From: Christensenella timonensis
GTDB lineage: Bacteria > Bacillota > Clostridia > Christensenellales > Christensenellaceae
Direction: 5' to 3'
Assembly (NCBI RefSeq): GCF_900087015.1
Contig: NZ_FLKP01000002.1
Coordinates: forward strand, 372,001-436,000
DNA length: 64,000 nucleotides
The position numbers were made by a program, and so were the translations under genes. How positions within the stretch are numbered: the first letter of the stretch is position 1; each line of letters opens with the position of its first letter. This document shows positions 54,390 through 62,842 of the stretch, one piece after another. Under the pieces are notes generated by a model that was not told the DNA's origin, searched no databases, and saw only the letters and a program-made list of their open reading frames with translations.

Positions 54390-55487
54390 ATGAAATTAGG
54401 GGTTGTTGGGCTTCCCAACGTGGGGAAGAGTACGCTTTTTAACGCATTGACACAGGCAGGCGCGCAAAGCGCGAACTATCCGTTTTGTACGATCGAGCCG
54501 AACTACGGCATCGTTTCCGTACCGGACGCGCGCATGGATTATCTGGCGGAGATTTACCATCCGCAGAAATTTACGCCCGCGCAAATCGAATTCGTAGATA
54601 TCGCCGGGCTCGTGAAGGGCGCGAGCAAGGGCGAGGGGCTGGGCAATAAATTTTTGTCGCATATCCGCGAGGTGGACGCCATCATCGAGGTGGTACGCTG
54701 CTTTGAAGACGACAATATCACGCATGTGGACGGCAGTATCGATCCGCTGCGCGATGTGACGACCATCAATTACGAGCTTATCTTCGCAGATATGGAGACC
54801 GTGCAAAAGAGGCTGGATAAGGCGCTCAAAATGCAAAAGACGGGCGACAAAAAATTCAAACTGGAAGCACAGGTCGCACAGACCCTGCTGGATGAACTGG
54901 AAAAAGGAAATTTTGCGCGCAATATTGAATTTGATGAAAAGCAGCAGGAGATCATGCATTCCATGTTTTTGCTGACGGACAAGCCGATCATCTATGTGGG
55001 CAATATTGCGGAAAACCAGGTGGGGATAAGCAGCCCGCCTATATTGCAGCCGCTTTTGCAGTATGCAAGCGAACATGGCAGCGAGGTCGTGACGATTTCC
55101 GCGAAGATCGAGGAAGACCTCGCGGGTATGGACGAAGAAGAAAAACAGATGTTTATCGAAGAGCTGGGGATCGGTGAATCCGGCCTTATGAGGCTGATCA
55201 AAAAATCCTATTCGCTTTTGGGGCTCATCAGCTACCTGACGGCGGGTGAAAAGGAAGTGCGCGCATGGACGATCACGCGCGGCACCAAAGCGCCGCAGGC
55301 GGCCGGAAAAATCCACAGTGATTTTGAGCGTGGCTTTATCAAGGCGGAGGTCATTGCCTTTGATACACTGAAGAACGAATGTAACGGCGACATGCAGCTG
55401 GCTAAGGAAAAAGGGCTCGTTCGCCAGGAGGGTAAGGAGTATGTAATCGCGGACGGCGACGTTGTGCTGTTCCGCTTCAATGTGTAA
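54390..55487 (+). CDS. ychF: Redox-regulated ATPase YchF/OLA1
   Basis: 365 residues. OBG-type NTPase with [37 protein letters not shown] and a C-terminal TGS-like domain. The Asn-x-x-Asp-like specificity motif favours ATP. It binds ribosomes and is linked to translation and stress. The next gene starts ten bases after. Confidence 0.96.
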   Translation: MKLGVVGLPNVGKSTLFNALTQAGAQSANYPFCTIEPNYGIVSVPDARMDYLAEIYHPQKFTPAQIEFVDIAGLVKGASKGEGLGNKFLSHIREVDAIIEVVRCFEDDNITHVDGSIDPLRDVTTINYELIFADMETVQKRLDKALKMQKTGDKKFKLEAQVAQTLLDELEKGNFARNIEFDEKQQEIMHSMFLLTDKPIIYVGNIAENQVGISSPPILQPLLQYASEHGSEVVTISAKIEEDLAGMDEEEKQMFIEELGIGESGLMRLIKKSYSLLGLISYLTAGEKEVRAWTITRGTKAPQAAGKIHSDFERGFIKAEVIAFDTLKNECNGDMQLAKEKGLVRQEGKEYVIADGDVVLFRFNV

Positions 55488-55497
55488 GGGGCAGGGT

Positions 55498-55722
55498 ATG
55501 AAGAGCGTTTTTCTGGTAGCTACCGAAAATAATGTGCAGACGCAAATGATCGTGGACGTCTTAAAGCAGAACAATATCGTATCCGTTGTCCAGGGACGAC
55601 AGGCAGGCGAGGCACTGGAGGCGTATATGGGTTTTTCCCCTTACGGGGACGATATTTACGTGGATAAGGACGACCTTTCCGCTGCGCTCGACGTGATCGG
55701 CGGTATGGAGCAGGAAAAATAA
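55498..55722 (+). CDS. DUF2007 domain protein
   Basis: 74 residues starting MKSVFLVATENNVQTQMI and VLKQNNIVSVVQGRQAGE, similar to DUF2007 (putative signal transducing, PII-like ferredoxin fold). ATG 55498 has GGGCAGGG at five bases. It ends at a bidirectional terminator and is probably co-transcribed with ychF. Confidence 0.8.
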   Translation: MKSVFLVATENNVQTQMIVDVLKQNNIVSVVQGRQAGEALEAYMGFSPYGDDIYVDKDDLSAALDVIGGMEQEK

Positions 55723-55735
55723 AGTAAAGCGTCAG

Positions 55736-55766
55736 CAAAAAGGGCTTTCCGAAAGGAAAGCCCTTC
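55736..55766. terminator. Bidirectional terminator between DUF2007 and M23 genes
   Basis: Ten-base-pair stem AGGGCTTTCC/GGAAAGCCCT with a GAAA loop and T-run on both strands. Confidence 0.9.
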
Positions 55767-55772
55767 TTATGA

Positions 55773-56897
55773 TCATTCCGCTTCCGCCATGACCGCATCC
55801 TGCAAATAAGGATATGGGTTCAAATAAACGCCTGACGGATGCAGGATCGCAAGGTGCAGGTGGTTGGCGGTACTGTTGCCTGTATTGCCGGCAAGCCCGA
55901 CCACATCGCCGCGCTCTACCGTATCTCCCACCGAAACAAGGTTGGATACCTCCACCATGTGGTAATAGTGGTATTGCGTACCGTCGCTGCCGCCGAGCAC
56001 CACATAATTTCCCGTTCCCTCGCCCGTTCCTACGGCGAGGATCGTACCGTCAACACAGGCGAGCTCTTCTGTGCCTTCCGGGCAGAGGATGTCCGTACCC
56101 ATATGGCGGCGGGCCCCGCCGTCGCGGTCGTCATACCAGCTGTCCACAAAATTGTAACGTTCCGGGAGCGGGAAAGTCAGCGTTTCGGAAAGCGGCGGGA
56201 GGTTTTCGTCCTCCGGTAGGATCATCTCCATTTCCTCATCATAAGCTGTGCTCAAGTAAGTGCACATAAAAAGGTCGTAAGGGATGGACGACGGATCGCT
56301 GCCATCCGTGCGCGGCAGCTCATAAAAAAGCTGTTGCGGTTTTTTTGTGGTAACTGTCAGGTCAAAAGAGGCCGAGTCCTCTGTGAAATCCTCGTTTTTT
56401 GTTATTTTGACGCGGATAAGTGACGGGAAAAGCCCGACCAGCTCCCCGGGGCTTTCGCACCCATAGGCCACAGACGATAACAGCTGCCAGGTGGGCTCGC
56501 CGATATCCGCCGTCAGGGTGACATGCGGGTAATATTCCTCATATTGCCTTTGCACAGCACAGATCGCTTCGGAAAGCCACGTATCGAAACAATCCTGAAA
56601 AGATTGCGTGACCTCTTTGTTTTCTGTGATCGCTGCATAGCCCTTTTGCTCCGTATCCGCAGGATACAGCTCCTCAGGCGTGCAATCCTTGGAAAAAGTA
56701 TGCCCTTTTATGATCTCCTCGAAGGTGGGCAGGACGGCCGGAACCGCAGGTGTGGGCGCGGCGCTTGCCTCGGGCGAAGCGGAAGGGACTGTTACGGATC
56801 CTGCCGCCGGGGCCTCCATGGTAAAAGGCACGGCACAGGCAGAAAAAGCAAAGACAGCGGCCATGACGATGATAAAAATACAGGTGTTTTTTTTCAT
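55773..56897 (-). CDS. M23 family metallopeptidase lipoprotein
   Basis: 374 residues. Signal peptide and lipobox ending FSAC at the start, a Ser/Pro/Ala linker, an N-terminal domain of about 190 residues without a name, and a LytM/M23 domain at the C-terminus with RRHMGTDIL (His-x3-Asp) and NHLHLAIL (HxH). Presumed peptidoglycan endopeptidase or regulator. The LytM sites are complete, so it is likely active. Confidence 0.88.
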   Translation of the reverse strand: MKKNTCIFIIVMAAVFAFSACAVPFTMEAPAAGSVTVPSASPEASAAPTPAVPAVLPTFEEIIKGHTFSKDCTPEELYPADTEQKGYAAITENKEVTQSFQDCFDTWLSEAICAVQRQYEEYYPHVTLTADIGEPTWQLLSSVAYGCESPGELVGLFPSLIRVKITKNEDFTEDSASFDLTVTTKKPQQLFYELPRTDGSDPSSIPYDLFMCTYLSTAYDEEMEMILPEDENLPPLSETLTFPLPERYNFVDSWYDDRDGGARRHMGTDILCPEGTEELACVDGTILAVGTGEGTGNYVVLGGSDGTQYHYYHMVEVSNLVSVGDTVERGDVVGLAGNTGNSTANHLHLAILHPSGVYLNPYPYLQDAVMAEAE

Positions 56898-56982
56898 AAA
56901 TACCGTTCCCCCATCAGGACAGATGGCTTACGATTGCCATTCTGTTATAGTATTTCGACGCAAGCGGCACTTTTCCTTGCAA

Positions 56983-57495
56983 TCATAATATTTGGTGCAC
57001 TGTTTCCCGGCGGAGCCGCGAGAATACAAGAGCGCACAATACCCCCATACAAAAACCGCATACGCAGCCCATCAAAGCGAGCACCGGAAGGTAATACGAT
57101 ACCTGCGGCGTTGCGGTCAGGAGCGCGGCAACGGCGAGCTGCGCAAGGCTGTGCGTCACGCCTCCCAGCACGCTGACCTTGACAAGGGACAGGCGCCGCA
57201 AAAAGAGGCACATGACCAGGATGGAGAGGAGCCCGCCCGCGAGCGAGAAGAAAAGCATGGTCAGGTTCCCGCTGAAAACGGCGGCAAGCAAACTGCGCAC
57301 GATGCAGATCGAAAAAGCGTACGGCGCGCCCAAATAGTAAAGCGCAAAGAGGGAAACGATATTGGCAAGGCCCAGCTTGAAGCCGGGCAGCGGCAGCAGG
57401 GAGGAAATCGCCCCATCCACAAGGGAGAGGGCAAGCGCCACGCCGCACAAAACGGCGGCCAGTACAAATTTTGAGGTCTTATTGGGTAATGCCAT
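56983..57495 (-). CDS. Gx transporter family protein (HepT-like)
   Basis: 170 residues with five to six helices. The motif LPLPGFKLGLANIVSLFALYYLG and the paired SLLAAVFSGN and GVTHSLAQLAVAAL are diagnostic of the Gx/heptaprenyl diphosphate synthase component I family. Such genes sit next to NusG-II and ApbE genes and are linked to quinone or flavin electron transfer. ATG 57495 has GGGAGG at nine bases; a 17-base overlap with the preceding gene exists. Confidence 0.9.
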   Translation of the reverse strand: MALPNKTSKFVLAAVLCGVALALSLVDGAISSLLPLPGFKLGLANIVSLFALYYLGAPYAFSICIVRSLLAAVFSGNLTMLFFSLAGGLLSILVMCLFLRRLSLVKVSVLGGVTHSLAQLAVAALLTATPQVSYYLPVLALMGCVCGFCMGVLCALVFSRLRRETVHQIL

Positions 57496-57844
57496 CGACA
57501 TCCGCCTCCCTGCCTGTGATCGTTGCACTCACGCCGTTTGGCGCACACACGATCGATTGTCCCGCATGGGAAATGCCCCCCGTTTTCTCACACTGGTGGT
57601 TCGGGCAGTCTGTCTGCACGATACGCACCGTGCCATCCTTTATTTCAAAAATATTTCGATAGGCGCCGGATATCCCGTATATCGTATCCTTTGACAGCGG
57701 CAGGGTAGCCATGACCTCGCCGTCCTTGCGAAACACGACCTGCGTACCGGCTTCGCGCGGCAGCGAAAAGAGCCACACCAAAAGAATCGCCGCGGCAATG
57801 ATCACAGTAAAGATGATATCGCTTTTTTTGACCAGTTTATTCAT
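57479..57844 (-). CDS. NusG domain II-containing membrane protein
   Basis: 121 residues. One N-terminal helix (about 9-30) and a small beta domain with the signature TDCPNHQCEKTGGISHAGQSIVC, in which the Cys pair is conserved. The domain is extracytoplasmic. It overlaps apbE by eight bases and the Gx gene by 17 bases, so the three are one transcript. This set is common near rnf or flavin-based electron transport genes. Confidence 0.9.
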   Translation of the reverse strand: MNKLVKKSDIIFTVIIAAAILLVWLFSLPREAGTQVVFRKDGEVMATLPLSKDTIYGISGAYRNIFEIKDGTVRIVQTDCPNHQCEKTGGISHAGQSIVCAPNGVSATITGREADVDGITQ

Positions 57845-58847
57845 GGTAATCCTTATTTGTGACGGTAAGGCCATACTTTTCGGCAAACCCGTCCGTGGTG
57901 ATGACCCGCTTATCGTCTGTCAGGAAAAGCGCGTCCACGCCCTGCTCCTGCGCAAAAGCCACGCCGCGCTCCGCCCCCATGACAAACAAGGCGGTGGAGT
58001 AAATGTCCGAGAGGATCCCGCTTGTACAGATGACTGTTACCGCCGCCAGGCCGCTTTCGGCGGGATGGCCCGTTTCTGGATCCAGGATATGGAAATAGTA
58101 TTTTCCGCCCTGCGTAAAGCCGCGCTCGTAAGTCCCGGAGGTGGAAACAAATTTTCCGTCGAGCGTGAGCTTTGCCATGTAGTCATTTTCGCCACCGAAG
58201 GGGTCGCGTATGCCTATTTTATATGCGCTGCCGTCAGGCTTTGTCCCCACGGCGTAGATACTCCCTCCCAGCGAAAGGATCGCAGAGGAAATATCATTGT
58301 CTGCGAGGTTTTGTGCAAGGCAGTCGAGCGCATAGCCTTTTACCGCGCCGCCGAGGTCGACCTGCGTGCCTCCCGCGTTGGCGACCGACTGGCCGTTTTC
58401 ATTGGCGCTGACGCTGATCGCGTTATAATCCGTATGGGCAAGCAAGCCTTCCAGCTCCTCTTCGCCCGGGACGCGCGCATTGTCCGTGCCAAAGCCCCAG
58501 GCCGCGACTACGCCGCCGAGTGCGGGATCGAAAGTACCGCCGGTCACTTTGGCCTGCTCGATACATGCCTGCAGAACCTGCGCCGTGGCATCGGAAATTT
58601 CCACATCCTGTACGTTTTGGGCATTCATCCTGCCGATATCGCTGGTGGGTATGGTTTTGGACATCTCGTTTTCGATGTCGCGCAATATTTGGTTGTTTTG
58701 CCTGACCACGCTGTTGTCGCTGGCATACACAGTCTGGGTGACGATGGTATCCATAATGAAAGATTCGCTCTGCTGTGCAACTGGCGAACACGCGCAAAGC
58801 GCGAACATGCAGGATAAGGCAAGGAGCAAGGGGATGATACGTTTCAT
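57837..58847 (-). CDS. apbE: FAD:protein FMN transferase ApbE, lipoprotein
   Basis: 336 residues. Lipobox LCAC at the N-terminus, so it is lipid-anchored outside. It attaches FMN from FAD to Thr of target flavoproteins (for example RnfG-type or FMN-binding domains). Motif DPETGHPAESGLAAV (the ApbE LDPxTG box), SLGGSIYAVG and LGGAVKGYALD are visible. The ATG overlaps the stop of a 27-residue membrane peptide by four bases (ATGA). No FMN-binding domain target is in the window. Confidence 0.94.
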   Translation of the reverse strand: MKRIIPLLLALSCMFALCACSPVAQQSESFIMDTIVTQTVYASDNSVVRQNNQILRDIENEMSKTIPTSDIGRMNAQNVQDVEISDATAQVLQACIEQAKVTGGTFDPALGGVVAAWGFGTDNARVPGEEELEGLLAHTDYNAISVSANENGQSVANAGGTQVDLGGAVKGYALDCLAQNLADNDISSAILSLGGSIYAVGTKPDGSAYKIGIRDPFGGENDYMAKLTLDGKFVSTSGTYERGFTQGGKYYFHILDPETGHPAESGLAAVTVICTSGILSDIYSTALFVMGAERGVAFAQEQGVDALFLTDDKRVITTDGFAEKYGLTVTNKDYHE

Positions 58848-58927
58848 TTGTATGATAACACCAAAAGCACGACCGCAAAAACGATAAACGGGATCAAAAA
58901 CAGCAGGCGCTTTATTCCTAACTTCAT
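58844..58927 (-). CDS. 27-residue membrane micro-protein ahead of apbE
   Basis: MKLGIKRLLFLIPFIVFAVV followed by seven more residues, ending YK. A short basic N-terminus and one long hydrophobic helix. GAGGAGA lies at the right distance upstream and its TGA overlaps the apbE ATG (ATGA), so the two are coupled. It is likely a real small membrane protein; its function is unknown. Confidence 0.7.
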   Translation of the reverse strand: MKLGIKRLLFLIPFIVFAVVLLVLSYK

Positions 58928-58978
58928 AATATCTCCTCTTTTTTATGGCTACCATGTTAGTATAACACACAAAATACA

Positions 58979-59007
58979 TTGATAAAACCGCGCTTTTATG
59001 ATATATT
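58979..59007 (+). promoter_or_regulatory. Promoter of argS
   Basis: TTGATA (58979-58984), 17-base spacer, TATATT (59002-59007), 38 bases before argS. No T-box leader is seen. Confidence 0.75.
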
Positions 59008-59044
59008 TATGGATGCTAACAAACGAGTAAGGCGAGGGAATAAA

Positions 59045-60736
59045 ATGGATTTGAAAACCGCATTGGCGGAAAAAATAGCGAACGCGGCAGGCATGCAGGG
59101 CGATCAGGTTCTTGAAATGCTGGAAACGCCGCCCGACCCAAAGATGGGCGACGCGGCTTTGCCATGCTTCAAGCTGGCAAAAGTGCTCAAAAAAGCGCCG
59201 CCGGCAATCGCGCAGGAGATCGCCGAAAACATTGAAAAGCCGGATTTCGTGTCTGAAATACAGGTCGCGGGAGGGTATCTCAATTTCTTTTACGACAGGA
59301 CATATTACGCGCAGAGCGTTCTTAGCGAGGTAAGCGCCGCGGGAGAGAATTGGGGAAGATCGGATATCGGCGACAATAAGACGATTGTGATCGATTATTC
59401 GTCCGTCAATATCGCGAAGCCGTTCCACATCGGCCACCTTTCTTCAACGGCGATCGGCAGCGCGCTTTACAAGATCAACAAATACCTGGGATATAACGTG
59501 GTGGGCGTCAACCACCTGGGCGACTGGGGTACGCAGTTCGGCAAGCTGATCGCGGCCTACAAACTGTGGGGGGACGACGACGAAATAAACCGCGACAGCG
59601 TTTCCGCCATGCTCAAGCTGTATGTGCGTTTCCATGAGGAAGCGGAAAAAGACGAAGCGCTCAACGAACAGGCGCGCGCATGGTTTAAAAAGATCGAAGA
59701 CGGCGACGAAGAGGCTATGCGCATCTTTGGCTGGTTCAAGGAGCTGACGCTGCGCGAGGCAAAGCGCGTGTACGAGCTTTTGGACGTGCAGTTCGACAGC
59801 TTTGCGGGCGAGAGCTTTTACAACGACAAGATCCCGGCGGTGCTGGATGAACTGCGCGAGAAAAATTTGCTCGTTAAGAGCGAGGGCGCGTATGTGGTGC
59901 GGCTTGACGAAGAGGAGCTGCCGCCGGCGATTATCTTAAAATCCGACGGGACGACGCTGTATGCGACGCGCGATCTAGCGGCTGCTAAGTACCGTAAAAA
60001 GACGTATGATTTTTATAAAAACCTGTATGTGGTGGCATACCAGCAGAACCTGCACTTCAAGCAGGTGTTCGCCGTACTTAAAAAAATGGGCTACGAATGG
60101 GCGGACGACTGCGAGCATGTCGCGTTCGGCATGGTATCTTTAGAGGACGGAACGCTTTCCACGCGCCACGGTAAGATCGTGCTTTTGGAAGACGTGCTCA
60201 AAAAAGCGGTGGAAAAGACGCTGTCCATCATCGAAGAAAAGAATCCCGCCCTGGAAGACAAGGAACAGGTCGCAAGCGATATCGGCATCGGCGCGGTGAT
60301 TTTCTCAACGCTTAGCCAGAGCCGTATCAAGGATATTATGTTCTCGTTTGACCGCGTACTCAATTTCGACGGAGAAACGGGCCCGTATGTGCAATATACG
60401 CATACGCGCTGCGCTTCGGTCATTACGCGGCATGAAGCAAACGACGCGGGTATGGACGTTTCCGTCCTTAGCAATGACGAAGCGTTCGCCGTTTTAAAAT
60501 CCTTGGCGGGTTTCCCGCAGACGCTGCTTGCCGCAAGTGAAAAGAACGAGCCTTTCTATGTGACGCGGCATTTAATAGAGCTTGCACAGGCATTTAACAA
60601 GTACTATTATGAATACAGGATCATTGACGATAATAAAGAGCAGACCAACGCGCGGATCGCACTTGCGCGCGCGGTGAAGGATACGCTCAAACGGGGGCTT
60701 TCCCTGCTGGGGATCAAAGCGCCCAATAAAATGTGA
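59045..60736 (+). CDS. argS: Arginine-tRNA ligase
   Basis: 563 residues; class I aminoacyl-tRNA synthetase. HIGH motif as KPFHIGHLSS, and the KMSKS region as TLSTRHGKIVLLEDVL. The N-terminal additional domain is complete, and the C-terminal helical anticodon domain ends in LLGIKAPNKM. ATG 59045 has GGCGAGGG; a longer frame begins at the promoter. It is followed by serS after 44 bases. Confidence 0.97.
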   Translation: MDLKTALAEKIANAAGMQGDQVLEMLETPPDPKMGDAALPCFKLAKVLKKAPPAIAQEIAENIEKPDFVSEIQVAGGYLNFFYDRTYYAQSVLSEVSAAGENWGRSDIGDNKTIVIDYSSVNIAKPFHIGHLSSTAIGSALYKINKYLGYNVVGVNHLGDWGTQFGKLIAAYKLWGDDDEINRDSVSAMLKLYVRFHEEAEKDEALNEQARAWFKKIEDGDEEAMRIFGWFKELTLREAKRVYELLDVQFDSFAGESFYNDKIPAVLDELREKNLLVKSEGAYVVRLDEEELPPAIILKSDGTTLYATRDLAAAKYRKKTYDFYKNLYVVAYQQNLHFKQVFAVLKKMGYEWADDCEHVAFGMVSLEDGTLSTRHGKIVLLEDVLKKAVEKTLSIIEEKNPALEDKEQVASDIGIGAVIFSTLSQSRIKDIMFSFDRVLNFDGETGPYVQYTHTRCASVITRHEANDAGMDVSVLSNDEAFAVLKSLAGFPQTLLAASEKNEPFYVTRHLIELAQAFNKYYYEYRIIDDNKEQTNARIALARAVKDTLKRGLSLLGIKAPNKM

Positions 60737-60780
60737 ACGTAGAATAAGTTTATATGATAGAGAAGAGGTTGGAGTAAGTA

Positions 60781-62055
60781 ATGCTGGATTTAAGGACGTT
60801 GCGCGACAATTTCAAAACGATTGCGGACGCGCTTTCAAAGCGTGGCAAGGACATTGAGCTGGACGTGGTGATAAAGCTTGACGAAGAGCGCCGCGCGTTG
60901 ATGACTAAAGTGGAAGAATTAAAGGCAAAGCGGAACAGGATCTCAAAGGAAATCCCCGTGATGAAGAAAAACGGGGAGGACGTTTCGTCCGTCATGATGG
61001 AAATGAAAGAGCTGGCGGCGCAAATCAAGGATTACGACGCGGAGCTGCAGATCATGTCCGCGAATCTGGAAAAAAATATGATGACAATCCCCAACCGTCC
61101 GGACGCAAGCGTTCCGGCGGGCAACGACGACAGCGACAACGTGGAAATCCGCAAGTTTATGGAGCCCACGAAATTCGATTTCGAGCCTAAAGCACACTGG
61201 GATTTGGGAAACGACCTCGACATCATCGATCCGGAGTTGGGCGCAAAGGTCGCGGGCAGCCGCTTTGTTTTTTATAAGGGCCTGGGCGCGCGCTTAGAGC
61301 GTTCTGTCATGAACTTCATGCTCAATACGCATACCGAGCAGAACGGTTATACGGAAGTGATCCCGCCGTTCGTGGCTAACCAGAAATCCATGGAAGGTAC
61401 AGGCCAGCTTCCGAAATTCGCGGAAGACATGTACCACATCGAAGATACCGACCTGTACCTGATCCCGACGGCAGAAGTCCCGGTGACGAACATGTACCGT
61501 GAATCCATCCTTGACGGAGCAGACCTGCCGATTTACCGTTGTGCGTATACGCCGTGCTTCCGCGCAGAGGCAGGCAGCGCAGGGCGCGATACCAAAGGAC
61601 TTATCCGTTTGCACCAGTTTAATAAAGTGGAGCTTGTGAAATTCACACGGCCGGATGAATCCTATCTGGAGCTTGAAAAATTGGTAGCGAATGCGGAAAG
61701 TATTTTGCAGATATTGCAGATCCCTTACCGCGTGGTTCTTTTGTGCGGCGGCGATCTCGGTTTTTCGTCCGCGAAAACATACGATATTGAAGTGTGGATG
61801 CCGAGCTATGGGCGGTATGTAGAAATTTCTTCGTGCTCGAACTTTGAAGATTTCCAGGCGCGCCGCGCAGGAATCCGTTTTAGGGACAGCGACGGTTCGC
61901 TGAAATTTGTGCACACCCTAAACGGCAGCGGCCTTGCGGTAGGCCGTACGGTGGCGGCAATCATGGAAAATTACCAGCAGCAGGACGGCAGTATCAAAGT
62001 GCCGCAGGCTTTACGGTCATATATCGGACGCGAGTTCATTCGTGGAGTAAAATAA
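60781..62055 (+). CDS. serS: Serine-tRNA ligase
   Basis: 424 residues; class II synthetase with an N-terminal long antiparallel coiled coil (residues about 25-105) that binds the variable arm of tRNA-Ser. Motif 2 is [17 protein letters not shown], and motif 3 [17 protein letters not shown]. It serves both tRNA-Ser genes seen in this window. GGAG before ATG. Terminator after. Confidence 0.97.
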   Translation: MLDLRTLRDNFKTIADALSKRGKDIELDVVIKLDEERRALMTKVEELKAKRNRISKEIPVMKKNGEDVSSVMMEMKELAAQIKDYDAELQIMSANLEKNMMTIPNRPDASVPAGNDDSDNVEIRKFMEPTKFDFEPKAHWDLGNDLDIIDPELGAKVAGSRFVFYKGLGARLERSVMNFMLNTHTEQNGYTEVIPPFVANQKSMEGTGQLPKFAEDMYHIEDTDLYLIPTAEVPVTNMYRESILDGADLPIYRCAYTPCFRAEAGSAGRDTKGLIRLHQFNKVELVKFTRPDESYLELEKLVANAESILQILQIPYRVVLLCGGDLGFSSAKTYDIEVWMPSYGRYVEISSCSNFEDFQARRAGIRFRDSDGSLKFVHTLNGSGLAVGRTVAAIMENYQQQDGSIKVPQALRSYIGREFIRGVK

Positions 62056-62064
62056 AAAGGAATA

Positions 62065-62097
62065 AAAAAGAGGCTGTGGATTTTCCACAGCCTTTTT
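62065..62097. terminator. Bidirectional terminator after serS
   Basis: Ten-base-pair stem AGGCTGTGGA/TCCACAGCCT with a three-base loop and T-run on the plus strand, A-tract on the other side. Confidence 0.9.
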
Positions 62098-62106
62098 AGG
62101 TTAATT

Positions 62107-62814
62107 TTATTCCACCGCGTAGGGCTGGAAACCGGTCAAGGCAAGCTCAGCCTTATCAACAGAATCGTCCGTATATGTCAAAATGAACGCTATGATCCGA
62201 TCATGCACTTTCGTAAAATAATAATCCTGACCGACGAACACGCCGTCGCCTTGATCGATTGCCATAGGAGCTTTGATAAAATCAAGTCCTGCAATCGTCA
62301 CATGTTCTGTCGTGCCATCGTAGGAATATGTTTCATCTGTCACAATATTTTTTGTCACAGTATCTACGTACTGTTCGGTTGTCATATTTGAAAGCGGAAG
62401 CTTTTCAGTCATCATAATCAAATTGGTATCCACAGCAGCAGTGGAAGCCATCAGTTCATATGTGTTTTTGTAGCCTTCGAGCTCCGCAGCATCTACCGAA
62501 GACTCCGCAAATTCAGTCAGTTCCGCTTGTGTAGCCATAATAAGGTCGCTGCCCTCAGGAATCGTCCATTGCAGCCCGAGATATTCGCTGGAATATCCAG
62601 TATCCGTAAGCGTACCCGGCGCATACTCCGGTATCGGCTCGGGTGTTGGTTCCGGCGTTGGTGTCGGCTCAGGTGTAGCGGAAACCGATAAATCCGGCGT
62701 GGCCTCTGAAACCGCCGGGACTTCGGCGGAAGGCTGCGGCGCAGGCGCGCAGCCCGCAATCATACCTGCCATAAGCAGGACTACTGCAACAATAGCGCAT
62801 GTTTTCTTATTCAT
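62107..62814 (-). CDS. Predicted lipoprotein with Pro-Thr-Glu linker
   Basis: 235 residues. Signal peptide with lipobox IAGC, then a linker with PTPEPTPEP repeats, and a domain of about 170 residues starting with SSEYLGLQWTIPEGSDL. The family is not recognised with certainty; it resembles the lipoprotein domain found in clostridia as a PsbP-like fold. ATG 62814 has GGGGGGAAG. Downstream of leuS on the same strand. Confidence 0.75.
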   Translation of the reverse strand: MNKKTCAIVAVVLLMAGMIAGCAPAPQPSAEVPAVSEATPDLSVSATPEPTPTPEPTPEPIPEYAPGTLTDTGYSSEYLGLQWTIPEGSDLIMATQAELTEFAESSVDAAELEGYKNTYELMASTAAVDTNLIMMTEKLPLSNMTTEQYVDTVTKNIVTDETYSYDGTTEHVTIAGLDFIKAPMAIDQGDGVFVGQDYYFTKVHDRIIAFILTYTDDSVDKAELALTGFQPYAVE

Positions 62815-62842
62815 TTTTCTTCCCCCCAATTTCCCTTTTATA

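Noticed and set aside
58928-59044. T-box leader before argS
   Set aside because: The leader is under 40 bases, with no specifier hairpin or T-box sequence.
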